Shown here: positions 25,668 to 34,793 of the stretch, piece by piece
Layout of the letters: the number at the start of each line of letters is the position of its first letter
Position numbering within the stretch: position 1 is the stretch's first letter
Position numbers and translations under genes: made by a program
The notes under the pieces: generated by a model
Told to the model about the DNA's origin: nothing
The model's database searches: none
The model's input: only the letters and a program-made list of their open reading frames with translations
DNA from: Granulosicoccus sp045106195
Lineage (GTDB): Bacteria > Pseudomonadota > Gammaproteobacteria > Granulosicoccales > Granulosicoccaceae
Assembly (NCBI GenBank): GCA_045106195.1
Contig: JBGCEH010000010.1
Span: forward strand, 1-64,000
DNA length: 64,000 bases
Direction: 5' to 3'

Positions 25668-28602
25668 TCTCGGTTGGCTTTTCGCTATTGCGCTAGCCTA
25701 TCTGGGCCTACTGTTCATCATAGCCTGGTGTGCCGATGCCGGTTGGCTCCCGGCATGGCTCGTATCAAACCCGGTGGTCTATTCTCTGTCGCTGGGAGTG
25801 TATGCTACCTCATGGACTTACTACGGCAGTGTCGGACTCGCTGACAGCCGCGGTTACGCATTCCTCACTATCTATCTGGGTGTCACCGGCGCCTTTATTC
25901 TTGGCCCCTATTTGCTGCGGCCTATCCTGCGTCTGTGTACCGAGCATCAGCTGACCTCCATCGCTGATCTCCTGGCCTTCCGGTACGGAGGGCGAGCCAC
26001 CGGGTTTGTCGTTACACTGTTCATGGTGGTGGGCATATTGCCCTATATTTCCCTGCAAATAAGAGCTGTCACAGAGTCCATCCAGATCCTCAGCAAACAG
26101 GTCCCACCGGATATTCTGGCTCTGGTGTTTTGCCTGGTGATTACGGTGTTTGCCATACTGTTCGGGGCAAGGCATCTGACACCACGTGAAAAACATAACG
26201 GTCTGGTGCTGGCAATTGCATTCGAATCAGCTGTAAAACTTGTTGCCATGGTGATCGCTGGGATATTCGTCGTCACCCAGGTGTTTGACTCTCCAGCGGC
26301 CATGAACGACTGGGCGCGCAAGCAACCCGAGATGCTGGATGCCCTGTACGAGCCTGCCAAGACAGGTCTGTGGAGCACACTGCTGCTTCTTGCATTCTGT
26401 GCAGCTTTCATGCTACCCCGCCAGTACCATATGGCGTTTGCAGAGAACCAGAAACCCTCGCATTTACGCACAGCCTACTGGTTGTTTCCACTATATCTGC
26501 TGGTGCTTAACCTACCTATCGTTCCTATCCTGTTCGCAGGTCGCCATCTCTCCCTGACCGTGCCCCCTGATTTTTACGTGCTGGGTATGACGCTCACCCT
26601 GGGACATGACTGGCTGGCAATTGTTGTCTTCATCGGCGGTCTGTCCGCCGCCAGCGCCATGATGATTGTTACCACTCTTGCATTATCATCAATGTGCATG
26701 AACAATTTCTTTCTACCGGCCGCGCTGTCTAAAAACGACGACAGTGATTTTTACAGACGCCTGCTCTGGGGCCGGCGCATTATCATTGCCATGATCATTG
26801 CGGCAGGGTATGGCTTTTACATCGTTATCGAACTTAACGAAGGCCTTGCAAGCCTTGGACTCATCTCCTTTGTTGCCGCAGCACAACTTCTTCCGGGGAT
26901 CATGGGTTTACTGTACTGGAGCCGGGCTACCCAGGCAGGTTTCATAGCAGGACTCGCAGGTGGTGCATCGGTGTGGTATGCACTGTTGATTCTTCCTCTT
27001 GTCAACACCGCCTATGCACCGTCCAACTGGTTTCCGGTCAGCACCGATATCTGGACCTTGTCGACATTTTGTACATTGACGCTCAACTTTGCACTGTTCG
27101 TGATTGGGTCGCTGCTGACACACCCGTCAGCTGACGAACAATCAGCGGCAGAAGTCGGTGTTGAAAATGCCGGTCTTGTACTGTCGGACACAACCGTTGC
27201 CCGTTCGGTTGTGCATTATCGGTATGCCCTGCAACATTCTCTGGGTAACAAGGTGGCATCAGAAGAACTGCAACGGGCGCTGCAGGAGACGGGGATTGAT
27301 GTCAACGAAAACCGACGCTCGGAACTTCAGGTGCTTCATGATCAACTGGAACGCAACCTGACCGGTTTGCTGGGGCCTGCCCTTGCACGGAAAATCCTGC
27401 ATCGCCGCGTCAGTGGCGATCGTGCATTGAGCAATTCACCCGATGCAAGACTGCTCGAACGACGGCTGCAGGCCTCCCGAGTACAGATGCGCGGGCTGAC
27501 CAAACAGCTGGATGACCTTCGGCAGTATCTGCAAACCGTTCTGGAGCAATTACCACTGGGTGTCTGTTCAATTTCAGTAACCGGCCGCATTCACATCTGG
27601 AATTCAGCCATGCAGAGATTAACAGGCATCAACAATCGCGATGCATATGACAAGACGCTGGCAAACCTTGTTCAGCCCTGGGGTGCGCTTCTGGAAGGCT
27701 TTGCTGATTCAGATGACAGCACGATAGTTCGTCAGCGCGTCAGCCTCGGTAATCGTTTTGCGTCGGTCAATCTGCACAAGGCTGACATCGGACCACTTGA
27801 GCAAGGCAGTGATGCAACGCTTAGTGGTCTGGTCATCCTTATGGAAGACAGAACAAGTCTGGATACACTTGAATCAGAACTTGCGCACAGCGAACGACTT
27901 GTGTCCGTGGGCCGTCTGGCGGCAGGGGTTGCCCATGAGATTGGCAACCCGTTGACCGGGATAGCCAGCATTGCTCAAAACATGCACTACGAGGTGGAAG
28001 ACGCCGGGCAAACCGCCCAACCCGTAGAGACGCTCGGCGGGATAGTCAAAGAACAGACAGACGATATTCTTTTGCAGGTCAGTCGCATTAATGCGATCGT
28101 TCGTTCACTGCTCACCTTCTCCCATGCGGACAGTTTTGATGACGCACCCCACGGCAATCTGCCACTGGCTGACACAATCAGGGAAGCACTCAGGCTGGTC
28201 AGACTCTCTCCGGCCACACGCCTGCTGACATTTGACTGCAAGATACCCGATGACGCCTTTGTAAAGGGTGATGCCAATTTACTGATGCAGGTATTTGTCA
28301 ATCTGATCAACAATGCCTGTGATGCATCGCCAGAGGGTGGTACCGTACAAATCCACGGGCATATCAACGCCCTGCAGGAAGTTCAGGTAGAAACCATCGA
28401 TCAGGGAAAAGGAATTGATGCACAGCATCGTGAACATGTATTCGAGCCATTCTTCACGACCAAACCCGTCGGGCAAGGCACCGGCCTGGGTTTGTCGCTG
28501 GCTTACAGTATCGTCAACAACCACGGTGGAAAGTTGCGTGTGGGTGATTGCCTTACCGGCACTCGCATGATCGTTACCCTGCCGCTGGTACCCTTATTAT
28601 GA
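25657..28602 (+). CDS. cbrA: CbrA-type sensor histidine kinase with SLC5 transporter domain
   Basis: A 981-residue hybrid of a sodium/solute symporter (SLC5) and a histidine kinase. Residues ~1-490 contain about 13 membrane helices with SLC5 features (SLGVYATSWTYYGS, GPYLLRPILR, RHLTPREKHNGL). A linker (STAC-like) follows, then a PAS domain around 620-700 (LEQLPLGVCSISVTG). The kinase core has the phosphoacceptor His in GVAHEIGNPLTGI (near 760), the N box NLINNACDASPEGG, IDQGKGID and the G box GQGTGLGLSLAYSIV. Pseudomonas CbrA senses carbon/nitrogen balance and can take up histidine. All kinase motifs are intact. It overlaps cbrX upstream and cbrB downstream (ATGA). Confidence 0.93.
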   Translation: MGIDLGWLFAIALAYLGLLFIIAWCADAGWLPAWLVSNPVVYSLSLGVYATSWTYYGSVGLADSRGYAFLTIYLGVTGAFILGPYLLRPILRLCTEHQLTSIADLLAFRYGGRATGFVVTLFMVVGILPYISLQIRAVTESIQILSKQVPPDILALVFCLVITVFAILFGARHLTPREKHNGLVLAIAFESAVKLVAMVIAGIFVVTQVFDSPAAMNDWARKQPEMLDALYEPAKTGLWSTLLLLAFCAAFMLPRQYHMAFAENQKPSHLRTAYWLFPLYLLVLNLPIVPILFAGRHLSLTVPPDFYVLGMTLTLGHDWLAIVVFIGGLSAASAMMIVTTLALSSMCMNNFFLPAALSKNDDSDFYRRLLWGRRIIIAMIIAAGYGFYIVIELNEGLASLGLISFVAAAQLLPGIMGLLYWSRATQAGFIAGLAGGASVWYALLILPLVNTAYAPSNWFPVSTDIWTLSTFCTLTLNFALFVIGSLLTHPSADEQSAAEVGVENAGLVLSDTTVARSVVHYRYALQHSLGNKVASEELQRALQETGIDVNENRRSELQVLHDQLERNLTGLLGPALARKILHRRVSGDRALSNSPDARLLERRLQASRVQMRGLTKQLDDLRQYLQTVLEQLPLGVCSISVTGRIHIWNSAMQRLTGINNRDAYDKTLANLVQPWGALLEGFADSDDSTIVRQRVSLGNRFASVNLHKADIGPLEQGSDATLSGLVILMEDRTSLDTLESELAHSERLVSVGRLAAGVAHEIGNPLTGIASIAQNMHYEVEDAGQTAQPVETLGGIVKEQTDDILLQVSRINAIVRSLLTFSHADSFDDAPHGNLPLADTIREALRLVRLSPATRLLTFDCKIPDDAFVKGDANLLMQVFVNLINNACDASPEGGTVQIHGHINALQEVQVETIDQGKGIDAQHREHVFEPFFTTKPVGQGTGLGLSLAYSIVNNHGGKLRVGDCLTGTRMIVTLPLVPLL

Positions 28603-29918
28603 AAAGACTGCTACTGGTTGAAGATGAAGAAGTCATCCTGAAGGCCCTGCGGCGTTTGCTGGAACGTAACCACTACGAAGTTCACTGCGCAACCAGCGTG
28701 GATGGTGCACTGGCAACGCAACTGCATTCCTTCGATCTGATACTCGCTGATCTGCGGCTGCCAGGTGAACTGGGTACCGCGCTTGTTCCTGCAGCCAGTC
28801 CGGTACCTGTCATCATCATGACCAGTCACGCCAGTGTGCGTTCGGCTGTGGATGCGATGCGCCATGGGGCCATCGACTACATTGCCAAGCCATTCGATCA
28901 CGATGAACTGCTGATGATCATCGAGCGTTCGCTGCACCAGAACCTGATGCAGGCACAGAACCGGGCCCTGAAACTCAACATCGATCGCCTCCAGCCGATC
29001 GAACATCACGTCAAGGGAACCGAACTAGACAATATTCTGGTGCTTATCGAGCAAGGTTCTTCTCATCAACGTTTTGTGCACCTGTATGGAGAATGTGGCA
29101 CTTACAAGGAATCCCTCGCCAGAGCCATGCATGCCAGAGGCCCTCAAAAAGAGGGACCCTTTCTCGTGATTGATGTATCGACAGATACCTCGGAAGTAGC
29201 TGCTCAGTTACTGGGAGAGCTGGAGGGCGATAGCTCAGTGGGTTATCTGCAGGCCGCACAGAACGGCACACTGGTCATTCATCATCCTGAGTTTTTGCCA
29301 TCGCACATACAGGAAGCTCTGTGCACGAAAGTGAGTGGAAACATTCTGAAAAGGCAAGAGAACGGCCGACCGCATAGCGTGATTAATCTGGCCCTTGTCA
29401 GCATCAGCGAACACGATATCGGGACGCATGTGACTGAAGGACGCCTGATACAGGACTATGCAGACTTGTTCAGCGCCAATCAGTACGAGATTCCCCCCTT
29501 GCGTCGACGCGCTCGCGACATAGCCACCCTGGCAAACCGCCAACTGGATAAACTGGTGAAGCGTTACGGTCGCAAAAGCATGAAACTCAGCAATGATGCA
29601 ATGTCTGCGCTGATGGCCAACGAACTGCCCGGGAATGCGGCGCAATTGGAAAACATTCTCAGCCGCGCCATGTTCGTCTGCCGTACCAATATCATCGGAT
29701 TGTTGGATCTGGGTTTCAAGTCTCCCGTCGACACCAAAACCACAGGCGAACGCGATCTCAGTCTCGATGAGTACTTCCGATACTTTGTCATCCGCAATCA
29801 GGGCGCTCTTTCGGAGACAGAACTGGCGGCAAGATTGGGAATAAGCCGCAAGGCACTCTGGGAAAGGCGTCAGAAAATGAACCTGCTACGCGACACAAAT
29901 GAGGATATGTCAAGCTGA
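28599..29918 (+). CDS. cbrB: CbrB-like response regulator with degenerate AAA+ domain
   Basis: A 439-residue NtrC-family response regulator encoded right after cbrA (ATGA overlap). The receiver domain is intact: acidic pair in LLVEDEE, phosphoacceptor Asp 51 in ILADLRLPG, Thr 75 in MTSHAS and Lys 97 in YIAKPF. The central domain is degenerate. Walker A reads GECGTYKE (164-171) where the family has GESGTGKE. The GAFTGA loop is missing (LLGELEGDSSVGYLQAAQNG). Walker B reads GTLVIHHPEFLP instead of GTLFLDEIGD. PPLRRRARDI and NELPGNAAQLEN are retained. The C-terminus has a FIS-type helix-turn-helix (LSETELAARLGISRKALWER). It probably binds DNA but cannot activate sigma-54 polymerase in the standard way. 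Confidence 0.88.
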   Translation: MKRLLLVEDEEVILKALRRLLERNHYEVHCATSVDGALATQLHSFDLILADLRLPGELGTALVPAASPVPVIIMTSHASVRSAVDAMRHGAIDYIAKPFDHDELLMIIERSLHQNLMQAQNRALKLNIDRLQPIEHHVKGTELDNILVLIEQGSSHQRFVHLYGECGTYKESLARAMHARGPQKEGPFLVIDVSTDTSEVAAQLLGELEGDSSVGYLQAAQNGTLVIHHPEFLPSHIQEALCTKVSGNILKRQENGRPHSVINLALVSISEHDIGTHVTEGRLIQDYADLFSANQYEIPPLRRRARDIATLANRQLDKLVKRYGRKSMKLSNDAMSALMANELPGNAAQLENILSRAMFVCRTNIIGLLDLGFKSPVDTKTTGERDLSLDEYFRYFVIRNQGALSETELAARLGISRKALWERRQKMNLLRDTNEDMSS

Positions 29919-30055
29919 AATTCAATATTGGCCGATTTACTCAATGCATAATTTCTTTATTCTTTTCAAATACTTAAATTTTATCCATGGTTCCAATTGA
30001 CGGATTATTTCAGGCAGGTAAACTGCGCTCATCAAATGCAAAATGACTGTAAAGA

Positions 30056-31993
30056 ATGTCTGAAAACCGTATTTATCCTGTATCTGCCGAGATTGCGGAA
30101 AACGCGCATATTGATGAGCAACTGTATGCGGAAATGTACGCCCGCTCCATTGAGGAGCCAGATGCGTTCTGGGGTGAGCAGGCAGAACAATTCATAGACT
30201 GGTTCAAGCCTTGGGATAGCGTGCAGGAATGGGATTTCCACAAGGGTGAGATCAACTGGTTCAATGGCGCTAAAGTCAATGTTGCCTACAACTGCCTCGA
30301 CCGACACCTTGAAAAGCGTGCCGATCAGACAGCCATTATCTGGGAAGGTGACGACCCTTCCGAATCACGGCATATCACTTACCGTGAATTACATGACGAG
30401 GTCTGCCGTTTCTCCAATGCACTGAAGGGACTTGGCGTAAAGAAAGGCGATCGCGTATGCATCTACATGCCGATGGTCCCCGAAGCGGCTGTGGCTATGT
30501 TGTCATGCGCACGCATTGGCGCAATCCACTCCATTGTTTTCGGCGGCTTCTCCCCCGACGCACTCAAGGATCGCATCAACGATTCCCAATGTTCCATCGT
30601 CATTACCGCTGATCAGGGGATGCGCGGCGGTCGTAAGGTTCCACTGAAATCCAACGCCGACATCGCTTGCGAGAAAACCGATTGTGTCAAACGCATGGTT
30701 GTGGTCAAACGCGGTGGTGAAGACGTCGAGTGGAAGGATGGCCGTGACTTGTGGTACCACGAGCTGATCAATGGCGCATCCAATGATTGTCCCGCCGTGG
30801 AGATGGACGCAGAAGACCCCTTGTTCATCCTGTATACGTCAGGCTCAACCGGTACACCCAAAGGCGTTCTTCATACCAGTGGTGGCTATATCCTGTATGC
30901 CTCGATGACACACAAGTACGTCTTTGACTACAAGGATGGAGATATATACTGGTGTACCGCGGATGTGGGCTGGGTTACCGGACATTCCTACATTGTCTAC
31001 GGTCCGTTGGCCAACGGTGCCACCACACTGATGTTTGAAGGCATACCCACCTATCCCAGCGTCTCGCGCTTCTGGGAAGTCATCGAAAAACACAAAGTCA
31101 ACACGTTCTATACGGCACCTACCGCTCTTCGTGCACTAATGGCTCAAGGTGATGAAGCGGTAACCTCGGTAGATAGAAGTTCGCTCAGGTTGCTGGGCAG
31201 TGTCGGAGAACCAATCAACCCGGAAGCCTGGGAATGGTACTCACGCGTGGTTGGCGATTCACGATGCCCCATTGTGGATACCTGGTGGCAAACCGAAACC
31301 GGTGGCATCCTCATTACACCATTGCCCGGTGCAACGGCACTCAAACCCGGTTCCGCAAGCAAGCCATTTTTCGGCGTTGTACCGGAGCTCGTCGACGATC
31401 AGGGAAATATCCTTGCCGGTGTCGCATCCGGCAACCTTGTCATCACACGCCCCTGGCCTGGCATGATGCGTTCTGTGTATGGCAATCATGAGCGGTTCAA
31501 GGAAACCTACTTCGCCATGTACCCCGGGTTCTACTTTACGGGCGATGGTGCGCGCCGCGATGAAGACGGATACTTCTGGATTACCGGGCGTGTCGACGAT
31601 GTACTCAATGTCTCGGGCCATAGGCTGGGAACCGCGGAAATTGAAAGCGCACTTGTGCTGCACGACGCCGTGGCTGAAGCAGCTGTCGTGGGATATCCAC
31701 ACGACATCAAGGGCCAGGGAATCTATGCCTATGTGACGCTGATGAACAATGTAGAAGCAAGCGATGAGCTCAAGGCTGAGCTAGTCAAACATGTGCGAGC
31801 GGAAATAGGCCCTATTGCCACACCCGATCTCCTGCAATGGGCACCCGGTCTACCCAAGACCCGCTCAGGCAAGATCATGCGCAGAATACTCCGAAAGATC
31901 GCCGAGAATGATGTTGGTAGTCTTGGTGATACCTCCACTCTGGCAGATCCGGGTGTTGTTGACGGGCTTGTTGAAAACCGCGCCAATACCTGA
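30056..31993 (+). CDS. acs: Acetyl-CoA synthetase
   Basis: A 645-residue AMP-forming acetyl-CoA synthetase. Signatures are ILYTSGSTGTPKGVLH (P-loop), YWCTADVGWVTGHSYIVYGP, DTWWQTETGG, FTGDGARRDEDGYFWITGR, and the C-terminal PKTRSGKIMRRILRKIA with the lysine that is reversibly acetylated in Salmonella. It activates acetate to acetyl-CoA. It follows cbrB by 137 bases on the same strand, suggesting control by CbrAB; acetate switching by SLC5-type sensor kinases is known from other gammaproteobacteria. I see no -24/-12 promoter in the gap. Confidence 0.97.
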   Translation: MSENRIYPVSAEIAENAHIDEQLYAEMYARSIEEPDAFWGEQAEQFIDWFKPWDSVQEWDFHKGEINWFNGAKVNVAYNCLDRHLEKRADQTAIIWEGDDPSESRHITYRELHDEVCRFSNALKGLGVKKGDRVCIYMPMVPEAAVAMLSCARIGAIHSIVFGGFSPDALKDRINDSQCSIVITADQGMRGGRKVPLKSNADIACEKTDCVKRMVVVKRGGEDVEWKDGRDLWYHELINGASNDCPAVEMDAEDPLFILYTSGSTGTPKGVLHTSGGYILYASMTHKYVFDYKDGDIYWCTADVGWVTGHSYIVYGPLANGATTLMFEGIPTYPSVSRFWEVIEKHKVNTFYTAPTALRALMAQGDEAVTSVDRSSLRLLGSVGEPINPEAWEWYSRVVGDSRCPIVDTWWQTETGGILITPLPGATALKPGSASKPFFGVVPELVDDQGNILAGVASGNLVITRPWPGMMRSVYGNHERFKETYFAMYPGFYFTGDGARRDEDGYFWITGRVDDVLNVSGHRLGTAEIESALVLHDAVAEAAVVGYPHDIKGQGIYAYVTLMNNVEASDELKAELVKHVRAEIGPIATPDLLQWAPGLPKTRSGKIMRRILRKIAENDVGSLGDTSTLADPGVVDGLVENRANT

Positions 31994-32066
31994 ACCCCTC
32001 TCGTTCTGACCTGCCCGTGCGGTATAGACGTGTTACCTTCATGAGTAATTTACAGAGTGAACAGGT

Positions 32067-32894
32067 ATGAGCGTTAGCAGATTGGCAGCCTTTTCTGACG
32101 GTGACATTGGCGGTAACCCCGCCGGTGTTCACATTGCCGACATACACCCTGACACGGCAGACATGCAATCCATCGCTGCCGATATCGGCTACTCGGAAAC
32201 AGCCTTTGCCGAACCTGCTTCGCAGGGTTGGCGTGTCAGGTATTTTTCACCGGAATCTGAAGTCCCTTTTTGTGGCCATGCAACGATTGCCCTGGGCGCT
32301 GAACTCGGGAAACGAGATGGCACAGGTACCTATTCGCTCCATCTCAATGAGACGGCAATAACGGTCGAGAGCTTTATTGAAAACGGGCGATACTCCGCTG
32401 CATTGCAATCACCCGGTACCCGATCGAAAGCTGCAGATCCTGCGATGTTGGCAGAGGCATTGAAGCTCTTCGGCTACGACAGTTCACATCTCAATTCCGA
32501 TATTCCGCCGGCTTTTGCCAACGGTGGAGCCAATCACCTGGTCATAGGCCTGAACTCCCGGAAAGCCTTGAGTGCAATGGATTACGATCTTGCTGCAGGA
32601 CGCACCTTCATGAACAAAGCGGCGCTGGTGACCGTCATGTTCGCCTACTCGGAAACAGCGCAGACATTTCATACCCGAAACCCTTTTGCATCAGGTGGTG
32701 TGCATGAGGACCCGGCAACAGGCGCTGCCACTGCGGCCTTTGCCGGATACCTTCGTGATATTCAATGGCCGCACAACAATGCGATCGATATTATTCAAGG
32801 AGAAGACATGGGTGCTCGCTCTCTGATCCATGCCGAACTGGATGATACGCCGGGTGCATCGATACGCGTATCCGGTTCTGTCCGCTTTATATAG
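32067..32894 (+). CDS. PhzF family isomerase-like protein
   Basis: A 275-residue protein of the PhzF/diaminopimelate-epimerase-like fold. It begins SRLAAFSDGDIGGNPAGVHI and keeps the catalytic Glu region GYSETAFAEP, then RYFSPESEVPFCGHATIALG and the C-terminal NPFASGGVHEDPATGAATAA, all family signatures. PhzF itself isomerises a phenazine precursor; most homologues have unknown substrates. It is followed 9 bases later by a GST gene on the same strand, so they are probably co-transcribed. acs lies 73 bases upstream. Confidence 0.88.
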   Translation: MSVSRLAAFSDGDIGGNPAGVHIADIHPDTADMQSIAADIGYSETAFAEPASQGWRVRYFSPESEVPFCGHATIALGAELGKRDGTGTYSLHLNETAITVESFIENGRYSAALQSPGTRSKAADPAMLAEALKLFGYDSSHLNSDIPPAFANGGANHLVIGLNSRKALSAMDYDLAAGRTFMNKAALVTVMFAYSETAQTFHTRNPFASGGVHEDPATGAATAAFAGYLRDIQWPHNNAIDIIQGEDMGARSLIHAELDDTPGASIRVSGSVRFI

Positions 32895-32903
32895 GGAACT
32901 ACA

Positions 32904-33548
32904 GTGATCACAGTATGGGGACGCAGGTCATCATCGAATGTTCAGGCAGTGCTGTGGTGTATTAGTGAACTGGGCCTCGAATACGAACGCATCGACGCAG
33001 GGCTGATGTATGGCGTCGTGGATACTGACGAGTATCTATCCATGAACCCGAATGGCACCGTACCCACCATACGCGATGACAACCTGCCCTCACTCTACGA
33101 ATCTGGTGCCATACTCAGATACCTTGCGGGACGCTATGCCAGTGAGCCGTTCTGGCCAAACGCACCGGCTGAACGGGCGGCTGTTGATCAATGGGCAGAA
33201 TGGGCGAAAATCAACATCGCGCAACAATTCACGGCTCCCATATTCTGGAGAGTAGCAAGGACACCTGTGGAACGGCAGGACCCTGAGGCAATTGCTGATG
33301 CACTAGCACGATTCGAACGCTCACTGGTCATCGCAGAGCATCAGTTAACACATCATGACTATCTCGCAGGTGAGTTTTTTACGCTCGCCGATATTCAGTT
33401 TTCGCATGTCTTGTATCGATACTATGATCTTGATATCAACAGAGCTGCTTTAAACGGAATAAGGCAATACTACAATAGGATTAGTACACGACCCGCTTAC
33501 CAACAACATGTATGTGTGTCGTACGATGAACTCAAGAACACGAAGTAG
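32904..33548 (+). CDS. Glutathione S-transferase family protein
   Basis: A 214-residue cytosolic GST. The N-terminal thioredoxin-like domain shows VWGRRSSSNVQAVLWCISEL, NPNGTVPTIRDDNL (cis-proline) and LYESGAILRYLAGRY with the Glu-Ser pair that binds glutathione. The C-terminal helical domain has HHDYLAGEFFTLADIQ, the usual N-capping motif. The start is GTG 32904. Substrate unknown; the operon with the PhzF-like gene gives no further hint. Confidence 0.88.
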   Translation: MITVWGRRSSSNVQAVLWCISELGLEYERIDAGLMYGVVDTDEYLSMNPNGTVPTIRDDNLPSLYESGAILRYLAGRYASEPFWPNAPAERAAVDQWAEWAKINIAQQFTAPIFWRVARTPVERQDPEAIADALARFERSLVIAEHQLTHHDYLAGEFFTLADIQFSHVLYRYYDLDINRAALNGIRQYYNRISTRPAYQQHVCVSYDELKNTK

Positions 33549-33839
33549 GGATCTTAACCAGAGGACTCGAATACCAGCAATGCAGCGTACTTAAAGCTGC
33601 AACGCTTTGGGCCGATTTTTCTGAGGCTGAAGCACAGTAAGCGCAGATTGAAAAATGCGGTAAATTTACAGAGTTAAAACCCTTTGTGTCGCGTCTGCGT
33701 ATTTGGTAATCTTTTGGCTTCGTAATGCAAACAATCTGTAGTTTTGATCCCTCGCGGAGCATTGACCTCGCCAGCGGACTAATACAGCACAGAATTGCAT
33801 CCGCATAAACGCGTACAACAACACAGAGGTGTCGACACA
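33549..33839. other. Intergenic region, no gene seen
   Basis: About 290 bases between the GST stop and the repeat lipoprotein. A short inverted repeat (GCAGC at 33582-33586 with GCTGC at 33596-33600) is a possible weak terminator for the GST operon. Open frames here are short and lack ribosome binding sites. Confidence 0.35.
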
Positions 33840-34670
33840 GTGATACGAATTGGTGGAATCGCATGTTCAATAGTTGTCAGCGCTATGATCGTGGCCGGAT
33901 GTGGTGGCAGCAGTGGCAACGGCGGTCTTGGCATTACAATCCCTGTTGAGGATGCTCCTCCCCGCCCGGGTCCAGATCCAGATCCAGATCCAGATCCAGT
34001 GCCAGATCCAGATCCAGTACCAGATCCAGTACCAGATCCTGATCCAGTACCCAATCCAACGGCCGAGTTAGAAAAGCTGTTTGGGCGAACTGTATTTGTT
34101 TACAGATTCGAACCAACAGGCACTACTTCGTTTATTCTGGATATGCAGATCTCGGATGCCAATTTCGTGGTTTCAGACAACGATGGCGTCACACGATTAC
34201 TCGGCGTAGCTGATGCAAGCTTTATCATAGATGGTGATGACACAATCAATAGTGGTGGATCCCAAAGGATAGGTTGCTCTGATGTTGTAGCTAATGAACG
34301 AATTCTTTGCTCAGCGTTTAGCGAACTCGGAGCCACAACCAATTTTTTATTGCCGTATTTCAACAACAATCAATCGTTTGGTGATTTTGAATTTTGTACG
34401 GAGGATGTATCGTCCACGGACTGCATCACCGAACTATTGAACACACCAGACGGCAATGTGCTGGTTAGAACGAATGGTGCGCCGGCCGCATTAGCTGCAC
34501 GCAATACAGGCAACACAGTCGTACTCACAGAAACTGATCAATTGAATTATATGAAATACGAAGAACAGGCCAGTGAATCCTTGACGCAATTCGATGGTCG
34601 TTCGCGCAAGCAGAGTCTGGACATGGAAACAGCACGAAACGACATCTTCAAAGATATCGCATCTCAGTAA
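33840..34670 (+). CDS. Lipoprotein with Asp-Pro repeat linker
   Basis: A 276-residue putative lipoprotein. GTG 33840 with AGAGG upstream is preferred over the TTG at 33795. The signal sequence ends SAMIVAGCGGSS with a lipobox Cys. A Gly/Ser-rich stretch leads to a proline-rich linker of Asp-Pro and Val-Pro units (residues ~45-70), encoded by 6-bp repeats. The mature domain of about 200 residues (starting LEKLFGRTVFVYRF) has four cysteines that could form disulphides and several beta-strand-like segments. I do not recognise a family. It is presumably anchored in the outer membrane, with the linker crossing the periplasm. Confidence 0.65.
   Translation: MIRIGGIACSIVVSAMIVAGCGGSSGNGGLGITIPVEDAPPRPGPDPDPDPDPVPDPDPVPDPVPDPDPVPNPTAELEKLFGRTVFVYRFEPTGTTSFILDMQISDANFVVSDNDGVTRLLGVADASFIIDGDDTINSGGSQRIGCSDVVANERILCSAFSELGATTNFLLPYFNNNQSFGDFEFCTEDVSSTDCITELLNTPDGNVLVRTNGAPAALAARNTGNTVVLTETDQLNYMKYEEQASESLTQFDGRSRKQSLDMETARNDIFKDIASQ
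33972..34050. repeat. 6-bp tandem repeat coding Asp-Pro/Val-Pro
   Basis: Runs of the hexamer ccagat interspersed with ccagta/ccagtg units inside the lipoprotein gene, encoding the DP/VP linker. Such arrays can change length by slippage in multiples of two residues without losing frame. Confidence 0.8.
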
Positions 34671-34756
34671 AGGTGGTACCAACAGGTGTGAAGTACCGAT
34701 GATCAAAAGACAGTTATAGGTGTCATTGTCTTGTGGATAGATAAGTGAAACCTTAT

Positions 34757-34783
34757 GCGGCGTATCATTAATCGATGCGCCGC
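34757..34783. terminator. Possible stem-loop between converging genes
   Basis: GCGGCG (34757-34762) pairs with CGCCGC (34778-34783) around a 15-base AT-rich loop. It lies between the lipoprotein stop (34670) and the esterase stop (34794). The T-run afterwards is weak, so termination is only likely from position. Confidence 0.4.
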
Positions 34784-34793
34784 GTATTTCCCA

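Noticed and set aside
29919..30055. Sigma-54 promoter or CrcZ-like RNA before acs
   Set aside because: A GG and a GC occur (TTGGCC, AATGCA) but their spacing is about 5 bases too long for -24/-12; the gap is too short for crcZ.
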